A DNA stretch of 64,000 bases. Source: CAZWRV01 sp964636325 (GTDB lineage Bacteria; Verrucomicrobiota; Lentisphaeria; Victivallales; GWF2-50-93). Positions within the stretch are counted from its first letter, which is position 1; each line of letters starts with the position of its first letter. The DNA lies in NCBI GenBank assembly GCA_964636325.1, contig CAZWRV010000006.1, positions 55,629 to 119,628 of the forward strand, read 5' to 3'. The notes under the pieces were generated by a model. The model saw nothing but the letters and a program-made list of their open reading frames with translations, was not told the origin of the DNA and did not search any database. A program made the position numbers and the translations under genes. Shown here in pieces: positions 44,340 through 52,537 of the stretch.

Positions 44340-45221
44340 TCACATGTATCCGCTCTTGCGGAGCGTCTCCAGGCTGCCGCCGTCCTCCTTGTCCTGGTCC
44401 CTTCCGGCGCGTTCCGGGATACTCGCGTATTTCCCGGTCTTCAGCTCCTCGATTATCTCGTCGACGCTGGCAGCCTGCGACTCGATCGGCTTCGTGCACG
44501 GAAAGCATCCTAGCGACCTGTACCTTGTCCCGTCACCCCTGTTGAAATACAGGCCGGTCACCGGTATTCTCTCGGCGCGGATGTATTCCCAGATGTCAAG
44601 CTCGGTCCAGTCCAGCAGCGGATGTATCCTGAGGTGCGTTCCCGGCGCAAAGTCGGTCTTGTACTGGTTCCACAGCTCCGGCGGCTGGTCGCCGATGTCC
44701 CAGTCGTTCTCACGGTCCCTCGGGGAGAAGCAGCGCTCCTTGGAACGGCTGCCCTCCTCGTCGGCCCTGACCCCGACTATGACACCGGTATAAGGCTCCT
44801 TGTTGTCGTCCGGCACATATTTCTGCTGGCCGTGGTCGAACCTGTAGCGGGGCCATTCGCCTGAAAGCGTATGCTTCAGCGCCTCACTCTTGAGCGAGCG
44901 GCAGCATTCGATCCTGGACAGCTTCCCGTCCGGAAATGTCCTTTTCTCCTCCAGGGCGGGCATGTTCGTCCCGTAGATGAGGTTCAGGCGGTACTGCCTG
45001 ACCAGATCGTCGCGATATCTGATCATCTCCGGAATCTTGTAGCCGGTGTCGATGTGGACTAGCGGGAACGGCACGTGGCCGAAGAACGCCTTCCGTGCGA
45101 GCCACAGAAGGACAGTGCTGTCCTTGCCGATCGACCAGAGCATCACAAGGCTTTTGAACTCGCGATACGACTCGCGCAGGATATAGACGCTCTGCGATTC
45201 AAGTGCTTCAAGGTGTGTCAT
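44340..45221 (-). CDS. cysD: Sulfate adenylyltransferase subunit 2 (293 aa)
   Basis: The PP-loop SIGKDSTVLLWLARKA near residue 30 and VHIDTGYKIPEM, together with GVRADEEGSRSKER and RYRSLGCFPCTKPI, identify CysD, the ATP-pyrophosphatase subunit that adenylates sulfate. It needs CysN, encoded next. AAGGAAC precedes the ATG by 7 nt. No sulfate transporter or APS kinase gene is seen in the cluster. Confidence 0.93.
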   Translation of the reverse strand: MTHLEALESQSVYILRESYREFKSLVMLWSIGKDSTVLLWLARKAFFGHVPFPLVHIDTGYKIPEMIRYRDDLVRQYRLNLIYGTNMPALEEKRTFPDGKLSRIECCRSLKSEALKHTLSGEWPRYRFDHGQQKYVPDDNKEPYTGVIVGVRADEEGSRSKERCFSPRDRENDWDIGDQPPELWNQYKTDFAPGTHLRIHPLLDWTELDIWEYIRAERIPVTGLYFNRGDGTRYRSLGCFPCTKPIESQAASVDEIIEELKTGKYASIPERAGRDQDKEDGGSLETLRKSGYM

Positions 45222-45331
45222 TTGTCGTTCCTTTGTCTTTTCAGATTTTATTTGTGCGGCAATATTTCATATTTCCTGACCCGTTTGCCATGAAAAGCTT
45301 TAAAACGGATGTGAAATGCCCATGTGTCCTT

Positions 45332-46168
45332 TCAGACCGGGGCGCCGGAAATCTGAACTGAAATACTTTCCTTTTTATGGCCGTTCAATTTTGAGTGTTG
45401 GATATTCGATGTTGGATGTTCAGCCTTCCTGACCAGCCTGCCGTCGGCGAAATGAAGCCCGCATTCCTTTTTTCCGCAATGCTCCCACCACCAGCGGCCC
45501 GCCCGCGCCGGTTCTCCCGCCGCCACAGCCCTGGTGCACGGGGCGCAGCCGATACTTGGATATCCCTTGTCATGGAGCTTGTTGTAAGGGACATCGTTCG
45601 TTCTTATGTATGCCCAGACATCGGCCTCGGTCCAATCCGCAAGAGGATTCAGCTTGACGAGACCAAAGTTCGCGTCCCATTCGATCTTCCTCAAGTCCAT
45701 CCTTGCCGAAGTCTGTACCCTGCGGAGCCCGCAGATCCACGCGTCAAAGGAAGCAAGATGCCTCTTGAGCGGCCTGATCTTGCGGATCTCGCAGCAGAGC
45801 TTCCGCTTGTCGATGCTCTCATAGAAAAGGTTCGGACCGTTAACGCCGAGCATCTCCGATAGCTCCTTGGCGTCCGGAACTAGGAAATCATACCTGATCC
45901 CATAACGACGCATTGTTTCCATCATGAGGTGGTATGTCTCCTGATGGAGCCTCCCCGTGTCTATCGTCAGTATCTTGATCCTCCTGTCAATCTTCGAAAC
46001 CATGTCGGTCAGGACCTGGTCTTCCGCGCCGAGGCTCGACGAAAGCACAATCCTGTCGCTGCCGAAAAGATCCAGCGCCCACGCGATCAGCTCCGGCGGG
46101 CTCGATGCCGCGAACTTGTCGTCCAGCCCGCCCAAATCAGATTCATTCATCTCCAACCTTGCAGTCAT
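45332..46168 (-). CDS. cysH: Adenylylsulfate (APS) reductase, 4Fe-4S type (278 aa)
   Basis: The PP-loop-type core (RIVLSSSLGAEDQVLTDM, TIDTGRLHQETYHLM) is followed by the Fe-S cysteines KLCCEIRK and GCAPCTR, and by the active-site ECGLH. The CC...CxxC set marks APS-specific reductases rather than PAPS reductases, so no APS kinase is needed. It releases sulfite for the siroheme enzyme. ATG 46168 has GGAGG 4 nt upstream; ATG 46150 is less likely. It follows the DUF2061 gene by 16 nt. The last 30 residues are poorly conserved-looking and may be a repeat-derived tail. Confidence 0.9.
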   Translation of the reverse strand: MTARLEMNESDLGGLDDKFAASSPPELIAWALDLFGSDRIVLSSSLGAEDQVLTDMVSKIDRRIKILTIDTGRLHQETYHLMMETMRRYGIRYDFLVPDAKELSEMLGVNGPNLFYESIDKRKLCCEIRKIRPLKRHLASFDAWICGLRRVQTSARMDLRKIEWDANFGLVKLNPLADWTEADVWAYIRTNDVPYNKLHDKGYPSIGCAPCTRAVAAGEPARAGRWWWEHCGKKECGLHFADGRLVRKAEHPTSNIQHSKLNGHKKESISVQISGAPV

Positions 46169-46184
46169 ACTGCCTCCAGCCTGT

Positions 46185-46415
46185 TCATATCTCATATTCA
46201 GCTTTCTTGGGGGCGGCCCTTCCGAACGACGTCTTGTTCCAGACTCTCTCATGCAGATAGTAGAGGAACATCTTCGTGAACAGCTCGACGAAGCCTATTG
46301 AAAAGGCGAACGACATCCTGCCGGTGACGAGCCATGAGATGATTATGGTGTCCAGAGTCCCGACCGTCCTCCAGGATATCGCCTTCGCCATGCTGCGCCA
46401 GTGCCTGTCTACCAT
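46185..46415 (-). CDS. DUF2061 small membrane protein (76 aa)
   Basis: A short protein with two hydrophobic stretches (IIISWLVTG and FSIGFVELFTKMFLYYL) and the KAISWRTVGTLDT start typical of DUF2061. These inner-membrane proteins are often encoded beside cysteine-biosynthesis genes and may aid sulfate handling, but no function is proven. It is the first gene after the palindrome-bearing promoter and probably starts the cysH operon. Confidence 0.82.
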   Translation of the reverse strand: MVDRHWRSMAKAISWRTVGTLDTIIISWLVTGRMSFAFSIGFVELFTKMFLYYLHERVWNKTSFGRAAPKKAEYEI

Positions 46416-46440
46416 TCCGCCCCCGCTTTTCCTATTATTT

Positions 46441-46476
46441 CTATCGCTATGATAGTATATAAAGGCGGGAAGTCAA
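46441..46476 (-). promoter_or_regulatory. Promoter of the DUF2061-cysH operon with palindrome over the -10 box
   Basis: On the minus strand TTGACT (46476-46471), 16-bp spacer, TATCAT (46454-46449). The -10 is inside CTATCATAGCGATAG (46455-46441), which matches the metY palindrome at 12 of 15 bases; two of the three differences form a compensating pair. Candidate Rrf2 operator. Confidence 0.6.
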
Positions 46477-46574
46477 GGGCGGAAAAATTATTTTCCTCTT
46501 TTTTGGGGGATGATGCCTGACGAGAGTGCCGCTCTGGCGAGGATATCCGCCAGTTCTGTCGGGAGAAACTAGAA

Positions 46575-46629
46575 GTAGCGCAGGTATTCCTACCTGCGAT
46601 GCCGCAGACAGGAATGCCTGTGCCGCTTA
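46575..46629. repeat. REP/BIME-like repeat, family A, copy 1
   Basis: GTAG (46575-46578) is directly followed by the perfect hairpin CGCAGGTA-TTCC-TACCTGCG (46579-46598), then by a second hairpin ACAGG-AATG-CCTGT (46608-46621) in opposite sense. A second copy is at 58873. It lies in the gap between the cysH-operon promoter and the oxidoreductase gene. Confidence 0.6.
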
Positions 46630-46696
46630 AAGGCGAGTTTCAGAGGAGATGAAGTTCGCTTCGCCGGCTGGATATTGGGTGCCGGCCCTTGGACAT

Positions 46697-47866
46697 TCAG
46701 CCCTTCTTCTGACCTGACTGGAAGTATTTCACGAGCTTCCCAGGCAGCTTCGGGATCTGCTGGGGCGTGCAGCCGGAGCGCATGGACTTGTGTCCGAGGA
46801 CGCCGACGGCGACGGAATTCCTGGCGGCTATGGGCGAGGTGTTTGTCTTTATGCCGCTCTTCACGAAGTTCAGAAACTCCATGACGATCCTAGGGTCTGC
46901 GCCGCCGTGGGTTCCCTCGACCGGCTTGAGCTTGTGGATGATGTCCGGGGTTTCGCGCGGGCCGCGACGAGTCCATACATGGACCTCGCAGGCGCCGTAG
47001 TCGCCGATGTTCTCGACCCGGCCCTTCGTGCCGATGAAAGTGTAGTTACGCTCGGCGTCCGGGGTGTAGTGGCACTGCATGTAGCAGGCCTGGGCGCCGC
47101 TTTCGAGCTGCATCATTACCATGTTGTGGTCTTCAACGTCGATGACCGGGGAGAATCCGGACTGCTCGAGCGGAGGGTATTGTGCGTTGTCCCACCTTGC
47201 GGAACCCGGCGTCTTCGGATCGCGCCTTTTGCACTTGTCGTAGACGGACAGCATGCCCATGCCGACGACAGTCTTCGTATAGGAGCCCATGAGCCAGTGT
47301 ATCACGTCGATGTCGTGCGCACCCTTCTGAAGAAGCAGGCCCGTCGTATATTTCTGCTCCGAATGCCAGTCCCTGAAGTAGGCGTCCCCACCGTAGTTCA
47401 CGAAGTGCCTGCACCATCCGGCCTGAATTTCCCCGATCAGCCCGGAGTCGATTATTTCCTTCATCTTCAGGACGACAGGGAAGTGCCGCATGTTGTGCCC
47501 GAGGTAGAGCTTCGAGCCTGTCCTGTATGCGGTTTCGAGGAGGCGGTCGCAGCCCTCGATGGTGATCGCCATCGGCTTCTCAAGGTATATGGCCTTTCCC
47601 GCCTTCAGCGCGGCAAGCCCGTGCTCCTCGTGCAGGAAGTCGGGGGAGCATACGAAGACGGCGTCGAGCTCCTTCAACTTCAGAAGCTCCCTGTAGTCCT
47701 TCGTGTAGAAGGCTTCCTGCCCGAAGAAGTCCTTGAACTCCTTGCCCTTGGCGTCCGAGACGTCGGCGCCCGCCACCACTCTGAATCCCTTTTCCGGCAG
47801 ATGCGCGCACCTGGACAGTCCGCCCCTGCCGCCGGTTCCGATGACCCCTATAAGAATTTCCCTCAT
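46697..47866 (-). CDS. Gfo/Idh/MocA-family oxidoreductase (389 aa)
   Basis: An N-terminal Rossmann motif, IGVIGTGGRGGLSR, and the family EKP motif (YLEKPMAITIEG, with the catalytic Lys) are clear. Such NAD(P)-dependent enzymes oxidise sugars, inositols or act on glycosides, and the class with a long C-terminal region is common in PVC genomes. It is cytoplasmic here, with no Tat or Sec signal. It is divergent from the AraC-type regulator at 47976 over a 109-bp gap containing a palindrome, so that regulator probably controls it. Substrate unknown. Confidence 0.8.
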   Translation of the reverse strand: MREILIGVIGTGGRGGLSRCAHLPEKGFRVVAGADVSDAKGKEFKDFFGQEAFYTKDYRELLKLKELDAVFVCSPDFLHEEHGLAALKAGKAIYLEKPMAITIEGCDRLLETAYRTGSKLYLGHNMRHFPVVLKMKEIIDSGLIGEIQAGWCRHFVNYGGDAYFRDWHSEQKYTTGLLLQKGAHDIDVIHWLMGSYTKTVVGMGMLSVYDKCKRRDPKTPGSARWDNAQYPPLEQSGFSPVIDVEDHNMVMMQLESGAQACYMQCHYTPDAERNYTFIGTKGRVENIGDYGACEVHVWTRRGPRETPDIIHKLKPVEGTHGGADPRIVMEFLNFVKSGIKTNTSPIAARNSVAVGVLGHKSMRSGCTPQQIPKLPGKLVKYFQSGQKKG

Positions 47867-47903
47867 TTCACCCGCCAGCTCCTTTGTTTCTTTGATATAA
47901 TGT

Positions 47904-47927
47904 AATATTTTAACATGCCAATATTAT
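47904..47927. promoter_or_regulatory. TAATATT-N10-AATATTA palindrome between divergent oxidoreductase and AraC genes
   Basis: Seven-base perfect arms (47904-47910 and 47921-47927) lie mid-way in the AT-rich gap between the divergent start codons. A binding site for the AraC-type protein is plausible; AT-rich promoter elements could also explain it. Confidence 0.4.
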
Positions 47928-47975
47928 AGTCAAATCTTTTTCAGGTTATATTGAATATATAAAATTGCTTTTATA

Positions 47976-48755
47976 ATGAGCAATATTGACTTTCCATTCA
48001 AGCTGCTCGCCGCCACGCACGGGATCGCCGACTCCAGGACTCCGCCCATAGAGCGTAGGAACTACGAATGCACCACTGTGGAATTCATATACAAGGGAAA
48101 GGGCTTCCTCGAGATCAACGGCGAGTCTTTCTGCCCCGTGGAAAACAGCGTCTACATCCTCCACAAGCACAGCGATCACAGATACTGGCCTGACAAGGGC
48201 GCGCCATGGGCGAAAATCTTTTTCGTAATAGACGGCGCGCTCATGGATTCCCTGTTCGAGGCATATGGCCTCGCCGGATCATATTTCATCCCCTCCTGCC
48301 CGCAGCTCAAGAAATATTTCGATGAAATGATTCGGCTAAGGAACGGCATAGGCGACATCGACAGCCAGGCGTCGGTCGTCTTCCACAGGTTCCTGGACGA
48401 ATGCCGTCTTATCCTGCATCGGCAGCCCGGACAGCTTGCGCCGAAAGGAATCCTTGATCTTAAGAACTTCCTCGACAACAGCGTCGAGGCGAAGGTAAAC
48501 ATGGACAAATACTGCAGAGAAAGGCGCTGCTCATACGCGAACATGATACGGCAGTTCAAAAAGAATTTCGGAAGCACACCCTATGACTACCTGATGCGCA
48601 GGAGGATCGACGAGGCACGCCTGATGCTAAGGCATTCCGCGTTGTCGGTCAAGGAGATAGCGTCGCGGCTGATGTTCACCGACCAGTATTATTTCTCGAA
48701 CTATTTCAAGCGCAAGACCGGCCGCTCGCCGCAGAAATACAGGAAAGGCGTATAA
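47976..48755 (+). CDS. AraC-family transcriptional regulator (259 aa)
   Basis: The N-terminal half looks like a cupin-type AraC ligand domain (VEFIYKGKGFLEINGE, YILHKHSDHRYWP). The C-terminal 100 residues hold two helix-turn-helix units ending RRIDEARLMLRHSALSVKEI and DQYYFSNYFKRKTGRSPQKYR, the AraC signature. Probably senses a sugar and acts on the divergent Gfo/Idh/MocA gene. No ribosome-binding site is obvious before the ATG, so the start is slightly uncertain. Confidence 0.88.
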   Translation: MSNIDFPFKLLAATHGIADSRTPPIERRNYECTTVEFIYKGKGFLEINGESFCPVENSVYILHKHSDHRYWPDKGAPWAKIFFVIDGALMDSLFEAYGLAGSYFIPSCPQLKKYFDEMIRLRNGIGDIDSQASVVFHRFLDECRLILHRQPGQLAPKGILDLKNFLDNSVEAKVNMDKYCRERRCSYANMIRQFKKNFGSTPYDYLMRRRIDEARLMLRHSALSVKEIASRLMFTDQYYFSNYFKRKTGRSPQKYRKGV

Positions 48756-48842
48756 TTCACCTATGACGGCACGAGAAACAAAACTGGAGCGGACAGCCCC
48801 CGCCATCCTCTTATCCTGTCAATCCTGTTGCCCTGTCCGTTT

Positions 48843-51428
48843 TCATCCTTTCACGGCATCGAAGGCGATCTTTCCGTTCTTCATCTTGGCGGAGAGTGCG
48901 GTGCCGTCGGGGCATTCGCCGGAGACAATCATCCTGGAGACAGGCGTCTCGAGTTCCTTGACGATGACGCGCTTTAGCGGGCGGGCCCCGTAGACCGGGT
49001 CGTAGCCGCACTTCGCGAGATGCTTCTTCACATCGTCCCCGATCAAGAATGTGATGTTCCGCGCCTTCATCCTTTCCGCAAAGTCCGCAACCTGGATGTC
49101 GGTGATCTTCAGCAGATCCTTCTCCGTGAGCGAATGGAACACAAGGACCTCGTCGATCCGGTTCAAGAACTCGGGCCTGAAGTGGCGGCGCAGCTCCGCG
49201 AGCAGATCATCCTTCAGCGAATCGGTCTTGCCCTTAGCATCCTGCAGCATCTGGCTGCCGATGTTAGAGGTCATTATGATTATCGTGTTCTTGAAGTTGA
49301 CGGTGCGGCCGTGCGAGTCAGTGACTCGCCCGTCGTCCATTATCTGCAGGAAGATGTTGAAGACGTCGGGATGCGCCTTTTCTATCTCGTCGAAAAGGAT
49401 GACTGAATAAGGGCGGCGGCGGACGGCCTCGGTGAGCTGGCCACCCTCGTCGTATCCGATGTATCCGGGCGGGGCGCCGATGAGCCTGGAGACGCTGTGC
49501 TTCTCCATGTATTCGGACATGTCGATCCTGATCATCGCCCTCTCGTCGTCGAAGAGGTTGGCGGCGAGCGCCCGCGCAAGCTCGGTCTTTCCGACGCCGG
49601 TCGGCCCGAGGAATATGAACGAGGCGACGGGCCTGTTCGGGTTCTTTAGTCCGGCGCGCGCCCTGAGGACGGCGTCGGCTACGGCGTCTACGGCCTCGTC
49701 CTGGGAAATCACCTTCCGGTGGAGATGCTCCGCGAGTGCTAGGATTTTCTCGCGTTCGCCCTGGACGAGCTTGCTGACGGGGATGTGCGTCCACTTGCTG
49801 ACGATTTCGGCGATGTCCTCCTCGTCGACCTCCTCCTTGAGCAGGCGGGATTCCCCGGATTCGGCGAGCTTCTTCTCAGCCTTCTTTATCTGGGCTTCGA
49901 TTTTTGGAATCGTCCCGTGCCGCATTTCGGCGGCCTTCTCGAGGTCGTAGCCGCGCTCGGCCCGGTCGAGCGACTGCTTGGCGAGCTCCAAGCTTTCGCG
50001 GAGGGCGCGCAGCTCGGATATACCCTTCTTCTCGTTCTCCCATTTTGTGCGAAGTCCGTGGCTCTTCTCCTTGAGTTCCGCGATCTCCTTTTCAATGTCC
50101 TTCAGCCTGGCCTGCGACTCCTGCTCCTTTTCCTTCTTGAGGCCGGCGGCCTCGATTTCAAGCTGCATCTTTCGGCGTTCGACCTCGTCGATTTCGACCG
50201 GCGAGCTGTCGATCTCGGTCCTGAGCCTGGCGGCGGCCTCGTCCATGAGGTCGATCGCCTTGTCCGGGAGGAACCTGTCGGAGATGTATCTGTCTGACAG
50301 AGTGGCCGCGGCGACTATGGCGCTGTCCTTAATCTTGACGCCGTGGTGGATTTCATACCTTTCCTTGAGGCCTCGGAGTATGGAGATTGTCTCCTCGAGA
50401 TCCGGCGGCGCGACTACGACGGCCTGGAACCTCCGCTCGAGCGCGGCGTCCTTCTCGATGTGCTTTCTGTATTCGTTCAGGGTTGTAGCCCCGATGCAAT
50501 GCAGCTCTCCGCGGGCGAGCATGGGCTTGAGCAGGTTGCCGGCGTCCATAGCGCCCTCGGCCGCGCCGGCTCCGACGACGGTATGAAGTTCGTCGATGAA
50601 GAGTATTATCTCGCCGCCGCTCTCGGTTATCTCCTTGAGGACGGCCTTGAGGCGTTCCTCGAATTCGCCGCGGTATTTGGCGCCTGCGACCAGCGCGCCC
50701 AGGTCGAGCGCGACGACCCTGCGGTCCTTCAGGCCTTCAGGGACGTCGCCGCGGACAACCCGGATCGCGAGGCCTTCGACGATCGCGGTTTTTCCGACGC
50801 CGGGTTCTCCGATCAGCACCGGATTGTTCTTTGTCCTACGCGAGAGAATCTGTATCACGCGGCGTATCTCCTCGTCCCTGCCTATCACCGGGTCAAGCTT
50901 GTCCTTCCTGGCCAGCGCGGTAAGATCCTTGCTGTACTTCTCCAGGGCCTGGAACGTGTTTTCAGGCGATTCTGAGGTGACCCGGGCATTGCCCCTCACA
51001 TCTTTTAGGATGTGCAGAAGCGCGTCAGGCGTCAGGCCATGCCTCGCGCCGATCCGGCCGCAGTCCTTGTCGGTATCGAGGACGGCGAGCAGCAGCATTT
51101 CGACGCTTATGAACTCGTCCTTCAGGTTCTCGGCCTTCTTCTTCGCGTCAAGCAGGACGGCGCTGAACTCCCTGGTATTGTATATCTCGGTCGCGCCGGA
51201 ACCACTCACCGACGGTATCGAAGACAACTTCCTGTCGATCTCCCCGCGCAGTTCGTCGGACGGCACATTCAGCTTCTTGAATATTTCCGGGACGATGCCT
51301 TCCTTCATCGCGGCAAGCGCGGCAAAGAGGTGCATCGGAAAAAGCTGCTGGTGCTTCCGCTCGACGGCCACTTCATGGGCGGCCGAAAGAGCCTCCCTCG
51401 ACTTAACAGTAAGTTTTTCCATGTCCAT
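48843..51428 (-). CDS. clpB: ClpB disaggregase (861 aa)
   Basis: The protein has the Clp N-domain (LTVKSREALSAAHEVA), two AAA+ modules with GEPGVGKT and GPTGVGKTE Walker A motifs, and the long coiled-coil middle domain between them (about 400-525). It unfolds aggregated proteins with DnaK in the cytoplasm. Length is the standard 860 residues. AGGA lies upstream of the ATG. It is a single gene; no HrcA/CIRCE-like repeat is seen in front of it. Confidence 0.95.
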   Translation of the reverse strand: MDMEKLTVKSREALSAAHEVAVERKHQQLFPMHLFAALAAMKEGIVPEIFKKLNVPSDELRGEIDRKLSSIPSVSGSGATEIYNTREFSAVLLDAKKKAENLKDEFISVEMLLLAVLDTDKDCGRIGARHGLTPDALLHILKDVRGNARVTSESPENTFQALEKYSKDLTALARKDKLDPVIGRDEEIRRVIQILSRRTKNNPVLIGEPGVGKTAIVEGLAIRVVRGDVPEGLKDRRVVALDLGALVAGAKYRGEFEERLKAVLKEITESGGEIILFIDELHTVVGAGAAEGAMDAGNLLKPMLARGELHCIGATTLNEYRKHIEKDAALERRFQAVVVAPPDLEETISILRGLKERYEIHHGVKIKDSAIVAAATLSDRYISDRFLPDKAIDLMDEAAARLRTEIDSSPVEIDEVERRKMQLEIEAAGLKKEKEQESQARLKDIEKEIAELKEKSHGLRTKWENEKKGISELRALRESLELAKQSLDRAERGYDLEKAAEMRHGTIPKIEAQIKKAEKKLAESGESRLLKEEVDEEDIAEIVSKWTHIPVSKLVQGEREKILALAEHLHRKVISQDEAVDAVADAVLRARAGLKNPNRPVASFIFLGPTGVGKTELARALAANLFDDERAMIRIDMSEYMEKHSVSRLIGAPPGYIGYDEGGQLTEAVRRRPYSVILFDEIEKAHPDVFNIFLQIMDDGRVTDSHGRTVNFKNTIIIMTSNIGSQMLQDAKGKTDSLKDDLLAELRRHFRPEFLNRIDEVLVFHSLTEKDLLKITDIQVADFAERMKARNITFLIGDDVKKHLAKCGYDPVYGARPLKRVIVKELETPVSRMIVSGECPDGTALSAKMKNGKIAFDAVKG

Positions 51429-51820
51429 ATTTGATTTTCCTTTCTTTCAAATTTTCACTTTCAGATTTTATTTCAGATTTTCCGTCCTGCTGCAATCATG
51501 GGGAAGGCAGCATATCAATCTCACCTTCAGCCTATAAGCGTCGCGAGCCGAAAATCTGAACTTTATGATCCTTAATGCCAACCCTTTTCCACATTAAACA
51601 ACAATTAGCGTAAAGTCAGCGGACGATTATAATGAATAGCAATTCCGTTGCCAGGAGAAAGCATTGAATTATAAATGGCTCATAGACAGGATATTATAGC
51701 ATGGCATCTGATCAGTGACATCACAAGATTTTCGCGACATATTGTCGCACATGGTAGAAAATGGCGCGGGACGCGTAACCGTTGAACTGCTAGCCGCAGA
51801 GTGAAAGGCATGCCGCTTAA
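51429..51820. other. Non-coding stretch upstream of clpB
   Basis: This space holds the clpB upstream region and AT-rich sequence. I see no convincing gene, no CIRCE element and no clear sigma32-type promoter. Confidence 0.4.
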
Positions 51821-51871
51821 GTAGGGGCGGGCTTTAGCCTGTCCCCTAATGTGCAGGCTGAAGCCAGCACA
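51821..51871. repeat. REP/BIME-like repeat, family C
   Basis: GTAG (51821-51824) leads an imperfect hairpin (GGGCGGGCT with AGCCTGTCCC), then a second hairpin, TGTGCAGGCT-GA-AGCCAGCACA (51850-51871). It has the GTAG-stem layout of the other families here but a different stem sequence. Confidence 0.5.
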
Positions 51872-51951
51872 TACTCCGCTGATGTCCGCTTCAAATCGTC
51901 CGGCTTAACGGTTACCTGGACGCGGAGGCGGACATGCGGGTTTATACTCCT

Positions 51952-52242
51952 TTAGGCTGAAAATTGCGCATTTTGATTGCGGAGATTTCGGGAATTGCCC
52001 CGTATTCTGAGAGGCCGCCGATACCGCGCCTTGAATACCGCCTCTCGGACGGGCTGGGCCGTGGAGGTCCGATTCTTGGTGACGGCGACAGCCAGGCGTT
52101 TTTCAGGGCAGACTGCGGCCATCGAGCCGCCATAACCGCAATGGCCCCAAAAGGCGGAAGGATTAACCTTGGGTCCGAGAAGCTGGTATCCGAGGCCGAA
52201 GCCGCCTCCTTCCTTGGCGGCTGCGGAAATTTCTCTGACTTT
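51952..52242 (-). pseudogene. Remnant of a beta-lactamase-fold serine hydrolase (C-terminal fragment)
   Basis: Reading the minus strand from about 52242, one frame gives KKVREISAAAKEGGG, then GFGLGYQLLG, HCGYGGS and PEKRLAVAVTKNRT, ending at a TAA at 51954-51952. This is the C-terminal pattern of class C beta-lactamase / esterase-type proteins (GFGLGW...HGGxGGS...P...LAxxxxTN). No start codon, nucleophile Ser-x-x-Lys or other N-terminal part is present; upstream sequence (52243-52537) shows no gene. About 95 codons survive. A decayed fragment left by deletion is the best reading. Confidence 0.6.
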
Positions 52243-52537
52243 CTTGCACCGCCCTGTCCAGTATCCCCTGTATTTCCCGTCCTATATCTTTCCTGTCAAA
52301 CAACATATTGTCTTCCCAAATCGCCGATTTATGATTCTTACATTTCCAGCATCTGGCAAAATATTCGCAGGGGTTCAGATTTCAATCGGCCGCCACATGT
52401 TTTCCTTCGGTCCTTGAAATATGCTTATCTTGCGGACATAACAGACGCAGCCGATGCCGGGACATAAACTTGACAGAGTCGGGGAAGGAGGTTATTTTAT
52501 AAAGCTTTGCAAGACCATGCCTCTTGGGGGCCGGGCC

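Noticed and set aside
46790..47905. Long plus-strand open frame opposite the Gfo/Idh/MocA gene
   Set aside because: It mirrors codon bias of the true gene on the other strand and shows no domain.
51964..52467. Plus-strand open frame of about 167 codons after clpB
   Set aside because: The opposite strand carries a recognisable beta-lactamase-fold fragment here, and this frame has no ribosome-binding site or motif.
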